NCBI GenBank assembly: GCA_020073205.1
Contig: JAIQFR010000005.1
Span: forward strand, 23,234-87,233
DNA length: 64,000 nt
Source: Terriglobia bacterium
Lineage (GTDB): Bacteria > Acidobacteriota > Polarisedimenticolia > Polarisedimenticolales > JAIQFR01
Direction: 5' to 3'
Shown one piece after another: positions 52,933 through 61,860 of this stretch. The notes beneath the pieces were generated by a model. That model searched no databases and had not been told where the DNA came from. It was given only the letters and a program-made list of their open reading frames with translations. How positions within the stretch are numbered: position 1 is the stretch's first letter; each line of letters opens with the position of its first letter. The translations under genes and the position numbers were made by a program.

Positions 52933-55900
52933 CTACTTGTCCGCGGCCGTGACGGCCGCCTCTTCGGCGGACGCCGCCGGAACCGTGAGACCTGCCAGCT
53001 GCTGGTACACCGCGATGCGCTGCGCCGCGAAGTGCTGCGCCTGGTCGAGGAGGCGCTTGAAGCGCGCCGAGTCCATCTTCTCCACCATCCGGAAGCGGGT
53101 CTCGCTGCGCATGTAGTCCGCGACGCCGACTTTCGGCGGCCCGGAGTCCAGGAGGAGCGGCGGCTGGCCTTCGGCGATTCGCCGCGGATCGAACCGGTAG
53201 AGCGGCCAGATCCCGCAGTCCACCGCCGCCTTCTGGTGGTTGACGCCCTGGGCCAGGTCGTAACCGTGGGCGATGCAGTGGGAGTACGCGATGATCATCG
53301 ACGGGCCGGGATACGAGTCGGCCTCCTGGAACGCCCTGACCGTCTGTGCGTCCTTGGCCCCGAAGGCGACCCGGGCGACGTACACGTGGCCGTAGCCCAT
53401 GGCCATCATGCCGAGGTCCTTCTTGCCGATCTCTCGCCCCGCCATGGCGAACTTGGCGGCGGCGCCGAGCGGGGTCGCCTTCGACTGCTGGCCGCCGGTG
53501 TTCGAGTAGACCTCCGTGTCGAGCACCAGGACGTTGACGTCGCGCTTCATCGCCAGGACGTGGTCGAGGCCCCCGTACCCGATGTCGTACGCCCAGCCGT
53601 CCCCTCCCACGAGCCAGACGCTCTTCTTCACCAGGTAGTCGGCCAGCGTCTCGAGGCGGCGCGCTTCCGCGCCCTCGACGAGCCTGAGCCTCGCCTTGAG
53701 CGCCTCGACCCGCTCCCGCTGGACCGCGACGCCGGCCTCGCCCGTCTGATCGGCACCGATCAGCTCGCCGACCAGGATGTCGCCGATGGCCTCCCCGAGC
53801 TTGCGGAGAAGGTCGTGCGCCTGGCGGACGTGGGTATCGATGGCCAGGCGGTAGCCGAAGCCGAACTCCGCGTTGTCCTCGAACAGCGAGTTGGACCACG
53901 CGGGACCGCGCCCGTCCCGGTTGACGGCGTAGGGCGTCGTCGGCAGGTTGCCACCGTAGATGGACGAGCAGCCGGTGGCGTTCGCGATCAGGGCCCGGTC
54001 GCCGAACATCTGGGTCAGGAGCTTGACGTACGGCGTCTCGCCGCATCCGGCGCACGCGCCGGAGTACTCGAACAGCGGCTGGAAGAACTGCGTCCCCTTG
54101 TTGTCGATCTTGACCTTCGTCCGGTCCGGGTCGGGCAGGTCGAGGAAGAAGCGGTAGTTGTCGCGCTCCCTCTTCCTGAGCGGCATCTGCGGCGCCATGT
54201 CGATGGCCTTGTGCTTCGGGTTCGACTTGTCCTTCGCCGGGCAGATCTCCACGCACAGGTTGCAGCCGGTGCAGTCCTCCGGCGCCACCTGGATCGTGTA
54301 CTTCAGCCCCTTGAAGTCCGACGCGCGGTAGTCGGTGGACTTGAAGGAGGGTGGCGCGCCGTCGAGCTCCCCGGGCTCGTACACCTTCGCGCGGATCGCC
54401 GCGTGGGGGCAGACCAGCGCGCACTTGTTGCACTGGATGCAGATCGCCTCATCCCACACCGGGATCTCGAGGGCGATGTTGCGCTTCTCCCACTGGCTCG
54501 TCGCGGTGAGCCAGGTGCCGTCCACGGGAAACGCGCTCACCGGCAGCAGGTCGCCCTTGTTGGCGATCATGACCGCCGAGACGCGCTTCACGAAGTCGGG
54601 CGCTTCGTCCGCGACGATCGGGGGGCGGGAGCGCTTCGCGGTGACCCGAGCCGGGACCGCCACCTCGTAGAGGTGAGCCAGGGTGTGGTCGACGGCCTCG
54701 AAGTTCCGCCGCACCACCTCCTTCCCCTTCTTCCCGTACGTCTTCTCGATGGTCTGCTTGATCTTGTCGATCGCCTCGTCGCGAGGGAGGACCCCCGAGA
54801 TGGCGAAGAAGCAGGTCTGCATGATCGTGTTGATCCGGCCTCCCATCCCGGTGTCCTTCGCCACCTTGTACGCGTCGATGACGTAGAACTTGAGCTTCTT
54901 CTCCACGACCTCCTCCTGGACCTCCCGGGGCAGCTCGTCCCAGATCTCGTCGGGGCCGAACGGGGAGTTGAGCAGGAAGGTCGCGCCGGGAGCGGCCAGG
55001 TCGAGCATGTCGTACTTGTCGAGGAACACGAACTGATGGCAGGCCACGAAGCTCGCGCTCCGGATCAGGTAGCTGGAACGGATGGGGCGCGGGCCGAACC
55101 TCAGGTGCGAGATCGTGATGGCCCCGGCCTTCTTGGAGTCGTAGACGAAGTACCCCTCGGCGTAGTTCGGGGTCTCCTCGCCGATGATCTTGATCGAGTT
55201 CTTGTTCGCTCCCACCGTCCCGTCGGCGCCGAGGCCGAAGAACACCGCGCGGACGACGTCGTCGGGCTCGATGTCGCGGCGGGCGTCGTACGGGAGCGAC
55301 GTGTGGGTCACGTCGTCGGTGATCCCGATGGTGAAGTGGTTCCGAGGCCTCTCCGTCGCGAGATCGGCGAACACCGCCGAGACCATCGCGGGAGTGAACT
55401 CCTTCGACGACAGGCCGTAGCGCCCGCCGACGACCCGCGGCTCCCGGTCGAACGTGGAGAACCCGTCGTCCCGCGCCTCGCGGAGCGCCGTGACGACGTC
55501 GAGGTAGAGCGGATCGCCCACCGCGCCCGGCTCCTTGGTCCGATCCAGGACCGAGATCGAGCGAACCGTCGGGGGGAGCGCGGCGACGAAGTCGCGGAGG
55601 GAGAACGGACGGTACAGCCTGACCTTCACGAGGCCGACCCTCTCGCCGCGGGCGATCAGCCACTCGACGGTCTCGTGGGCCGCCTCCGCCCCGGACCCCA
55701 TCAGCACCAGGACGCGCTCCGCCTCGGGATGGCCGACGTAATCGAAGAGGCGGTAGCCGCGTCCGGTGAGCGCGCCGAACCGGTTCATCGTCTCCTGGAC
55801 GATCCCGGGGCAGGCCGAGTAGTACGGATTGCAGGCCTCTCGGGCCTGGAAGAACGTGTCCGGGTTCTGCGCCGTGCCGCGGAGCACCGGCCGGTCCGGC

Positions 55901-56529
55901 GTGAGCGCGCGTCCCCGGTGCGCGCGGATCAGATCGTCGTCGAGCATCGCGCGGAGGTCGTCGTCCGAGAGCTCCTCGATCTTGTCCACCTGGTGCGACG
56001 TCCTGAACCCGTCGAAGAAGTGGAGGAACGGGACGCGGGACTTCAGGGTCGCGGCCTGCGAGACGCAGGCGAGGTCGTGGGCCTCCTGCACCGAGCCCGA
56101 TGCGAGCAGCGCGAACCCGGTCTGCCGACAGGCCATGACGTCGGAGTGGTCCCCGAAGATCGACAGGGCGTGGGTGGCCAGCGTGCGAGCCGACACGTGC
56201 ATCGAGTACGCGGTCAGCTCGCCCGCGATCTTGTACATGTTGGGGATCATCAGCAGGAGTCCCTGGGACGCGGTGAACGTGGTGGTGAGCGCGCCCGCCT
56301 GGAGCGCGCCGTGCACCGCCCCGGACGCGCCTCCTTCGGACTGCATCTCGATCACGTCGGGGACGGTACCCCAGATGTTCCGGCGCCCCTGTGCGGACCA
56401 CTCGTCCGCCCACTCGCCCATGTTGGACGAGGGAGTGATCGGGTAGATGGCGATCACCTCATTGGTGCGGTGGGCCACCGAGGCGGTGGCCTCGTTGCCA
56501 TCCACGGTGATCATGCGTCGTACGGCCAT
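52933..56529 (-). CDS. nifJ: Pyruvate:ferredoxin (flavodoxin) oxidoreductase
   Basis: This is a 1198-residue single-chain PFOR that converts pyruvate and CoA to acetyl-CoA and CO2, reducing ferredoxin. The N-terminal domain has TVDGNEATASVAHRTNEV and YPITPSSNMGE. Two [4Fe-4S] sites are visible, CIQCNKCALVCP (about residue 694) and CTGCNLCVEICP (about 751), plus CAGCGETPY (about 823) near the thiamine diphosphate region GDGWAYDIGYGG. The ATG at 56529 follows AAGGAGG. It implies anaerobic or microaerobic carbon metabolism in an organism that also has a bd oxidase. Confidence 0.96.
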   Translation of the reverse strand: MAVRRMITVDGNEATASVAHRTNEVIAIYPITPSSNMGEWADEWSAQGRRNIWGTVPDVIEMQSEGGASGAVHGALQAGALTTTFTASQGLLLMIPNMYKIAGELTAYSMHVSARTLATHALSIFGDHSDVMACRQTGFALLASGSVQEAHDLACVSQAATLKSRVPFLHFFDGFRTSHQVDKIEELSDDDLRAMLDDDLIRAHRGRALTPDRPVLRGTAQNPDTFFQAREACNPYYSACPGIVQETMNRFGALTGRGYRLFDYVGHPEAERVLVLMGSGAEAAHETVEWLIARGERVGLVKVRLYRPFSLRDFVAALPPTVRSISVLDRTKEPGAVGDPLYLDVVTALREARDDGFSTFDREPRVVGGRYGLSSKEFTPAMVSAVFADLATERPRNHFTIGITDDVTHTSLPYDARRDIEPDDVVRAVFFGLGADGTVGANKNSIKIIGEETPNYAEGYFVYDSKKAGAITISHLRFGPRPIRSSYLIRSASFVACHQFVFLDKYDMLDLAAPGATFLLNSPFGPDEIWDELPREVQEEVVEKKLKFYVIDAYKVAKDTGMGGRINTIMQTCFFAISGVLPRDEAIDKIKQTIEKTYGKKGKEVVRRNFEAVDHTLAHLYEVAVPARVTAKRSRPPIVADEAPDFVKRVSAVMIANKGDLLPVSAFPVDGTWLTATSQWEKRNIALEIPVWDEAICIQCNKCALVCPHAAIRAKVYEPGELDGAPPSFKSTDYRASDFKGLKYTIQVAPEDCTGCNLCVEICPAKDKSNPKHKAIDMAPQMPLRKRERDNYRFFLDLPDPDRTKVKIDNKGTQFFQPLFEYSGACAGCGETPYVKLLTQMFGDRALIANATGCSSIYGGNLPTTPYAVNRDGRGPAWSNSLFEDNAEFGFGYRLAIDTHVRQAHDLLRKLGEAIGDILVGELIGADQTGEAGVAVQRERVEALKARLRLVEGAEARRLETLADYLVKKSVWLVGGDGWAYDIGYGGLDHVLAMKRDVNVLVLDTEVYSNTGGQQSKATPLGAAAKFAMAGREIGKKDLGMMAMGYGHVYVARVAFGAKDAQTVRAFQEADSYPGPSMIIAYSHCIAHGYDLAQGVNHQKAAVDCGIWPLYRFDPRRIAEGQPPLLLDSGPPKVGVADYMRSETRFRMVEKMDSARFKRLLDQAQHFAAQRIAVYQQLAGLTVPAASAEEAAVTAADK

Positions 56530-56842
56530 TCGATGCCTCCTTGTCCTCATCCCCCGGGTCGGACTCCCGGAGGTCGGTCATTCCTCTGGGGAACTCCCGC
56601 GTGGAGAACGAGCGAATTTCCCCTCCCCGAACCCTCCGGCCTGGGGTCGCCCGGCCGACGCGACACGGCGTCTGCATCGTTCGGGATGTTTCGGCGAGAA
56701 GGTGGCTTGGGGGATAAAGTAGCATGCGGCGGACGTGCCGGAAAGACCCCCATCCCGTTCCGCGGGAGAGGTCGCGCGAGGGCCCTGGACCGGGCGCGAG
56801 TTGCTGCTATCCTGTCCCCCGATCGCGACCTCAGGAGGGGAC
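56530..56842. other. Intergenic region between PFOR and threonine dehydrogenase
   Basis: This 313-base stretch separates two divergent genes. It holds the ribosome-binding sites of both (AAGGAGG at the left end, AGGAGG near 56833) and probably their promoters. I see no convincing -35/-10 pair, operator palindrome or small gene in it. Reading frames present here look like shadows. Confidence 0.6.
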
Positions 56843-57862
56843 ATGGGCCGACCCGTTGCGCTGGTCACGGGAGCGAGCGGAGAGATGGGGCACCTGCTCC
56901 TGCCCGCCCTCGAGCACCGCGGATACGACATCGTTTCGCTGGACCTGGTCCCGCTCGAGGCCGCGCAGTCCGCGTGGTGCGCCGAGACCGTCACGGCGAG
57001 CATCCTCGACGCCGAGGTCTTGGACGACTTGTTCCGCCGCCACCACCCCGAGATCGTCTTCCATCTCGCCGCGGTGCTCTCCACCAAGGCCGAGCGGGAC
57101 CCGGATCTCGCCTACGACGTGAACACCCACGGTACCGTGTCGCTGTTCCGGCGCGCCCGCGATGAAGCTCGCGTCCGCGGCGGGAGCGTCCGCTTCTTCT
57201 TTCCCAGCAGCATCGCCGTCTACGGCCTCGCCGACGCGCGGGCCAAGGAGGCGGCCGGCGCGGTGAAGGAGAACGACTGGAATTGCCCGTCCGGCATGTA
57301 CGGGATCAACAAGCTCTACTGCGAGACGCTCGGCTCCTACTTCACGCGCCGCGCACTCGAGCGGGGGGAGCCGGGGATCGACTTCCGCTCCATTCGATTC
57401 CCCGGCCTCGTGTCCGCGGAGACCCTTCCGTCCGGCGGCACCAGCGACTACGCGCCGGAGATGATCCACGCTGCCGCGCAAGGAAAGCCGTACGCGTGCT
57501 TCGTTCGCGCGGACACGAGGCTGCCGTTCATGACCATGCCCGACGCGGTCGACGCGCTGCTCGCACTGACGTTCGCCGACCCGCGGGCGCTGACGACGCG
57601 CGTGTACAACATCGGCGCCTTCAGTCCGTCGGCGGCCGAGATCCGTGCGGCGCTGCTCGAGCCGTTTCCCGACGCCCGCATCGACTTCGAGCCGGAGGCG
57701 GCACGACAGGCCATCGTGGACACCTGGCCCGCCGACGTCGACGACCGCCGCGCGCGGGTGGATTGGGGCCACTCGCCTCGCCTCGGGCTGCGCGAGGCGC
57801 TGCGGGATTACTTGGTCCCGGCGCTGCTGCAGCGGTACGGCGCACGCGCGGCAACGCGCTAG
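56843..57862 (+). CDS. SDR-type L-threonine 3-dehydrogenase
   Basis: This 339-residue NAD-dependent extended short-chain dehydrogenase has the N-terminal VTGASGEMGHLLLPALEHRG, the catalytic YxxxK in GMYGINKLYCE, and FHLAAVLS. The segment RFPGLVSAETLPSGGTSDYA, then RLPFMTMPDAVDALLAL, is characteristic of the UDP-epimerase-like threonine dehydrogenases. These make 2-amino-3-ketobutyrate from threonine. The ligase that usually completes the pathway is not nearby. The ATG at 56843 follows AGGAGGGG. A sugar epimerase is the less likely alternative. Confidence 0.8.
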   Translation: MGRPVALVTGASGEMGHLLLPALEHRGYDIVSLDLVPLEAAQSAWCAETVTASILDAEVLDDLFRRHHPEIVFHLAAVLSTKAERDPDLAYDVNTHGTVSLFRRARDEARVRGGSVRFFFPSSIAVYGLADARAKEAAGAVKENDWNCPSGMYGINKLYCETLGSYFTRRALERGEPGIDFRSIRFPGLVSAETLPSGGTSDYAPEMIHAAAQGKPYACFVRADTRLPFMTMPDAVDALLALTFADPRALTTRVYNIGAFSPSAAEIRAALLEPFPDARIDFEPEAARQAIVDTWPADVDDRRARVDWGHSPRLGLREALRDYLVPALLQRYGARAATR

Positions 57863-58055
57863 CGAGACCGAAAACGAGCGGGAGAGGCACCAGCCCGCCG
57901 CCGTCCGCGACCTCGCCACCGCCATGATCTTTCGATAAGTCATTGTAGAACAGCAGCTTGCGCGCGCGCCCCAGGGACCATCCGAACCCTGCGCCCGGGG
58001 CAGCCGGCCCCCGCGTCGTTGCTTGAAAACTCCCTTTTTCTCAACGGCTTGGGGG

Positions 58056-58061
58056 TATAAT
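58056..58061 (+). promoter_or_regulatory. -10 element for the histone-like gene
   Basis: A perfect TATAAT lies 49 bases before the start codon of the lysine-rich protein. No clear -35 hexamer stands at 16-18 bases; TTGAAA occurs 27 bases upstream, too far for a normal promoter. Confidence 0.4.
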
Positions 58062-58109
58062 CGCGCCACGACGGGCTGATGCCCGGCCCGCTGGAAGGAG
58101 GTTCTCGAG

Positions 58110-58511
58110 ATGGCGAAAGCAGCGAAAAAGAAGGCCTCCCCGAAAAAAAAGGCCGCGAAGAAGAAGCCGGCCGCGAAGAAGGCCTTGAAAAGAGCGCCGA
58201 AGAAAACTGCGAAGAAGGTGACCAAGAAGACCGCAAAAAAAACCGCGAAGAAGAAGGCCGCGGCTCCGAAGAAGAAAGCCGCTCCGGCCCCCGCCGCGAA
58301 AGCGACGATCGCGCGCAAGCCGGCTGCGGAGAAGGTCCTCCCCGGGAAGCCGCCCGCCGCGATGCCTCCGAAAGAACGGTTTGCGCCGGCGGTGAAGCCG
58401 CCCATGACGCCGCAGATGCCCGTGTCCTCCGATCAACCCGTCCGGCCGGACGAAATGCGTCCCGCGCCCGCGTGGGACAAACCGATGCCGCCGACCGGGG
58501 GCAACAACTGA
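58110..58511 (+). CDS. Histone H1-like lysine/alanine-rich protein
   Basis: This is a 133-residue protein of extreme composition. Residues 2-60 are almost wholly Lys, Ala and Pro (AKKKASPKKKAAKKKPAAKK and similar), like bacterial H1 homologues and the C-terminal part of AlgP. The tail from about 75 is Pro/Met-rich and acidic at points. It probably binds DNA or RNA through charge; no specific function can be claimed. GGAGG precedes the ATG. Two runs of eight A (58143-58150 and 58235-58242) lie in the coding region. A terminator follows at once. Confidence 0.75.
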   Translation: MAKAAKKKASPKKKAAKKKPAAKKALKRAPKKTAKKVTKKTAKKTAKKKAAAPKKKAAPAPAAKATIARKPAAEKVLPGKPPAAMPPKERFAPAVKPPMTPQMPVSSDQPVRPDEMRPAPAWDKPMPPTGGNN

Positions 58512-58513
58512 GA

Positions 58514-58555
58514 AGTCGGACGGGACGCTCACGGAAGGTCCCGTCCGACTCGTTT
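58514..58555 (+). terminator. Terminator after the histone-like gene
   Basis: AGTCGGACGGGAC (58514-58526) pairs perfectly with 58538-58550, with an 11-base loop, followed by CGTTTG. It lies three bases past the stop codon and also separates the unit from the convergent histidine kinase gene. Confidence 0.75.
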
Positions 58556-58614
58556 GATGGCTGCCGTCGCCGGGCGCGCGCGGTGCGGCGAACGCGTCTT
58601 AAGCTCGAGCGCTC

Positions 58615-61137
58615 TCAGGTCGTCGTGGAGACGAGCGCCTGGGAGAGGACTCGCCGGACGCTCTCCACGTCCAGCGGCTTGACCAGCACGCGGTTCGGCA
58701 GCCCCTCGAGGAAGCGCAGCGTTTCCTGCCGGACGAGGTCGCCGGTGGCGAACACGAACCGGCGGATCATCTCGGGCCGCTCCGCGGCGACGCGCTCGTA
58801 GAGCCCTCTCCCGTCGAGACGCGGCATCCTCATGTCGGTGACCACGAGGTCGAAGTCGGCCTCCGCGAGACGCTGCCACGCCTCCTCGCCGTCGCTCGCG
58901 AGGGTGACCTCGGCGCCGTACTGGAGGAGGACCCGCGACACGAGGTCCGCCACGTTCGGCTCGTCCTCGGCGACTAGGATCCGGCGGCCGTTAAGCCGGT
59001 CCCCCAGCCCACCGTTCTCGCGGTCGTCGGGGGTGGGCTTCGCTTCCACCGATCCCGGCCCGGCGATGGGGAGGAGCAAAGCGAAACAGGCGCCGATCCC
59101 GCTCGACGGAGGGACGAGTTCGACCCGCCCGCCGTGCTCGCGCGCGATTCCGTAGGAGACCGAGAGTCCGAGCCCGGTTCCCTGTCCGGGCTCCTTGGTG
59201 GTGAAGAACGGGTCGAAGATCCGGTCGCGGATCGAGGCCGGGACGCCGGGACCGTCGTCCTCGACCTCGACGGCGACGAATCCGTCACGCGCTCGGGTCC
59301 TGAGCGTCATCCGGCCGGGGCGCCCGAGCGCCGCGATCGACTGCTCCGCGTTGTTCACCAGGTTCAAGACCACCTGCTCCACCTGGTGGAAATCGAAGCG
59401 GGCGCGGGGAAGCGCGGGGTCGAGATCGAGGGTCACCTCGATCCTCGAGGACCTGAGTTGGTAGACCTTGAGATCGAGGACCCTCTCGACGCACGCGTTC
59501 ACGTCCTCGAGGCGCTTCTCCGGAACGTGTTTCCGTGCGAACGACAGCAGGTTCAAGACGATTCGCTGGCAGCGGCGGGCGGACTCGACGATCCGCTCCA
59601 GGTCCCTCCCCTGCTCCGAGTCCCCCGCCTGGGCCCCGAGCAGCTGCGCGTAGCCCAGTACCGCGGAGAGCGGGTTGTTCAGCTCGTGCGCGACCCCTGC
59701 GACCACTTCGCCGATGCTCGAGAGCCGCTCCGCCTGCGCGAGGCTCTTCTCGGCCCGCCGCAGCTCCGTCACGTCCCGTCCGATCCAGACCCGGCCGGCG
59801 TCCTCACCCGCCGGCCCCAGGAGTGGGGCGTCGACGAGGCTCACGGACACCGGCGAGCCGTCGGGACGCGAGAGCGAGATGTCGAGCGGGATCGCCTCGC
59901 CGACGTCGCGCCGGCGCGGGACGACGGACCCCGCCTCTCGCCCCAGCACTTCGACGATCGGGCGCCCGACGGCATGCTCCGGGGTGAGTGCGGTGATCCG
60001 CGCGGCGCCACGGTTGAACTCCGTGATCCTCCCCTGCGTGTCGGTTCCGATGATCATGTCCGGGGTGCAGTCGAGCACCTGGCGGAGCTTCTCGCTGGTG
60101 CTGCGGTGGCGAGCGGCCTCCATCGCGACCTCCCGGAACAGCAGAGCGTTCTTCAGGGCGTTGGCGGACGCCCCGGCCGCCACACGGCAGAAGCGGATCT
60201 CCACCGGATGAAACGGCGTCTCGCGGCTGGCCCGCAGGAAGAGCGTGCCCAGGACTTCTCTCCCGAAGACCAGGGGGAGCACCAGAAGCGACCGGTAGCC
60301 CATGCGCAGGAGATGCTCCCGCACCGGCGCGACCAGCGGGTCGTTCTCGACGTCACGCACGATGACCGGCTCGCGGGTCTCGATCGCTCTGCGGATCTCC
60401 GGGTACTTCCCCAGATCGATCTCGAGCATGTCCACGTCAGGGTCGTCGTTCGCCGCCACCACGAAGCAGTTGCGGAGCCTCTCGTCCACCAGCAGGATCG
60501 AGCAGCGCTGCGCTCTCACCAGATCCCCCACGCGCTGCACGATCAGCTTCATGACCTGGCGCACGTCCAGGGTGCCGGTGACCGCGTCGGTGATCTCGAG
60601 GAGCGCCCGGAGTTCCTCGCTCTCGCGACGGGCGTCGTGGAGCGTGTCCAGGGTTCCCGAGACGCGCCGTACCAGCGGCCCGAGGTAGAGGACCACGGAG
60701 ATCAGGAAGACGATGCGAGCCCAGAGGGCGACACTCAACAACGGAGGCGTGGCAAGGACCACGACGGACGACGACGCGTAGAGCACGACGATCGCGATCC
60801 CCGCGAGAGTGGACCGCGTTTGGTCGCGCGGCACGGCCGTGGCAAGAACCGTCAGTAGAAAGGAGACGAGCAGGGCCGGGTCCACCGTGGGGCCGATCGC
60901 GAGGGCCAAGGCCGGCAGAAGCGTGTCGGCGAGGACCAGGATCGGAGCCGATCGCGACAGTCCGGACGGCAGCAGGTGAGAGGCCACGGCGCTCAGGAGC
61001 AGCGCGCCGATCACCACGATCGGAAGGGGTGCGGCGGCCCCGTTCGACCAGACCACGCCGATCGTTGCGAGAAGGAGCAGCCAGCGAAGGGGAAGCAGAC
61101 CGACCCGCCGCGCGAGCCCCCGGAAGCCTAAAATCAT
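58615..61137 (-). CDS. Hybrid sensor histidine kinase with receiver domain
   Basis: This is an 840-residue protein. An N-terminal block of about six membrane helices (17-160) is followed by a GAF domain (about 180-335), a PAS domain ([18 protein letters not shown]), a HisKA dimerisation domain with phospho-acceptor His in [20 protein letters not shown], an ATPase domain ([38 protein letters not shown]) and a C-terminal receiver ([13 protein letters not shown]; phospho-acceptor Asp in [10 protein letters not shown]). It senses an unknown signal; no response regulator with an output domain is adjacent. An unusually AT-rich stretch precedes the gene. Confidence 0.92.
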   Translation of the reverse strand: MILGFRGLARRVGLLPLRWLLLLATIGVVWSNGAAAPLPIVVIGALLLSAVASHLLPSGLSRSAPILVLADTLLPALALAIGPTVDPALLVSFLLTVLATAVPRDQTRSTLAGIAIVVLYASSSVVVLATPPLLSVALWARIVFLISVVLYLGPLVRRVSGTLDTLHDARRESEELRALLEITDAVTGTLDVRQVMKLIVQRVGDLVRAQRCSILLVDERLRNCFVVAANDDPDVDMLEIDLGKYPEIRRAIETREPVIVRDVENDPLVAPVREHLLRMGYRSLLVLPLVFGREVLGTLFLRASRETPFHPVEIRFCRVAAGASANALKNALLFREVAMEAARHRSTSEKLRQVLDCTPDMIIGTDTQGRITEFNRGAARITALTPEHAVGRPIVEVLGREAGSVVPRRRDVGEAIPLDISLSRPDGSPVSVSLVDAPLLGPAGEDAGRVWIGRDVTELRRAEKSLAQAERLSSIGEVVAGVAHELNNPLSAVLGYAQLLGAQAGDSEQGRDLERIVESARRCQRIVLNLLSFARKHVPEKRLEDVNACVERVLDLKVYQLRSSRIEVTLDLDPALPRARFDFHQVEQVVLNLVNNAEQSIAALGRPGRMTLRTRARDGFVAVEVEDDGPGVPASIRDRIFDPFFTTKEPGQGTGLGLSVSYGIAREHGGRVELVPPSSGIGACFALLLPIAGPGSVEAKPTPDDRENGGLGDRLNGRRILVAEDEPNVADLVSRVLLQYGAEVTLASDGEEAWQRLAEADFDLVVTDMRMPRLDGRGLYERVAAERPEMIRRFVFATGDLVRQETLRFLEGLPNRVLVKPLDVESVRRVLSQALVSTTT

Positions 61138-61263
61138 CGTCCCCGCCTCCCGCCGCCCTCAAGCGACAACTCGAGTCAGTAGTTACACATATGCATTGCA
61201 CTTTCAATATATATTCGATTAATGCAGAAACAACCCTGCGACCAGAGCGAAGATTGGCGCGAG

Positions 61264-61291
61264 TTGACAGTGCAACGGCGCCGCTTATAAT
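61264..61291 (+). promoter_or_regulatory. Consensus promoter of tRNA-Glu
   Basis: Perfect TTGACA (61264-61269) and perfect TATAAT (61286-61291) are 16 bases apart. The mature tRNA begins seven bases after the -10 box, so transcription must start at or near the tRNA 5' end. Confidence 0.85.
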
Positions 61292-61297
61292 GGCGCC

Positions 61298-61372
61298 GGC
61301 GCTATCGTCTAGGGGTTAGGACGGGTGGTTCTCAGCCATCAAACCGGGGTTCGAATCCCCGTAGCGCTACCA
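61298..61372 (+). tRNA. tRNA-Glu (anticodon CTC)
   Basis: A full cloverleaf. Acceptor GGCGCTA/TAGCGCT has one G-T end pair. The D stem is GTCT/GGAC, and the anticodon stem GGTGG/CCATC has loop TTCTCAG giving CTC, which reads GAG. The T arm CGGGG/CCCCG contains TTCGAAT, and CCA is encoded. The leader is very short given the promoter position. Confidence 0.93.
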
Positions 61373-61405
61373 CTTCCCTCGTGACTTCCTGGCCGGATCG
61401 CGGGC

Positions 61406-61723
61406 CTATTCGGCGGTCTCCGACACGGCGGGCAACTCGGCGGCGAGAACTTCCAGCTGGGCGGGAAGGCGCGCGTCCGGGAAGAGCCGCTGGAGGATGC
61501 TAAGGACGTTCCGACGAACGTCGTCGATTCGCTCCGTCGTCAGCCGCTCCTGGACGAGCTTCCCGACGTACTCGTCCTCGCCGAGCCGGCAGAGCAGCAG
61601 GAACGTGGGATCGTCCGCCGAGACGTACTTGCGGTCGGCGCCGCTGAGCGCGGCAATGCGGCGCTTCAACTGCCCGTCGAGCTTCAGCCCCACGAAGATC
61701 GGCTGCCGGTCGCTCAGATTCAC
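61406..61723 (-). CDS. Hypothetical small protein
   Basis: This 105-residue protein probably starts at GTG 61723 (NLSDRQPIFVGLKLDGQLKR). It is mainly helical and charged, with SADDPTFLLLCRLGEDEYVG and RIDDVRRNVLSILQRLFPD. There is no signal or membrane segment and no family recognised. It follows the phosphohexomutase on the same strand after 137 bases. The much longer open frame upstream is a shadow of that gene. Confidence 0.55.
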   Translation of the reverse strand: MNLSDRQPIFVGLKLDGQLKRRIAALSGADRKYVSADDPTFLLLCRLGEDEYVGKLVQERLTTERIDDVRRNVLSILQRLFPDARLPAQLEVLAAELPAVSETAE

Positions 61724-61860
61724 TGCCGCCTGGCCCCTCTCGTGCAGCGCCGCCGTGGCGTCCGCCTTGCATAGGCCAGACTCGCAGGAGCCCCGCCGAT
61801 TGTCAAGGGCGCGACGGAACGAGGTGGATCGCTGCGGGCGAGGCCGGCGGCCCGGGAGCC

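Noticed and set aside
52648-57165. A 1505-residue plus-strand frame opposite PFOR
   Set aside because: Very long but wholly antisense to PFOR and its neighbour; GC-rich codons give few stops on the opposite strand. Recognisable motifs are only on the minus strand.
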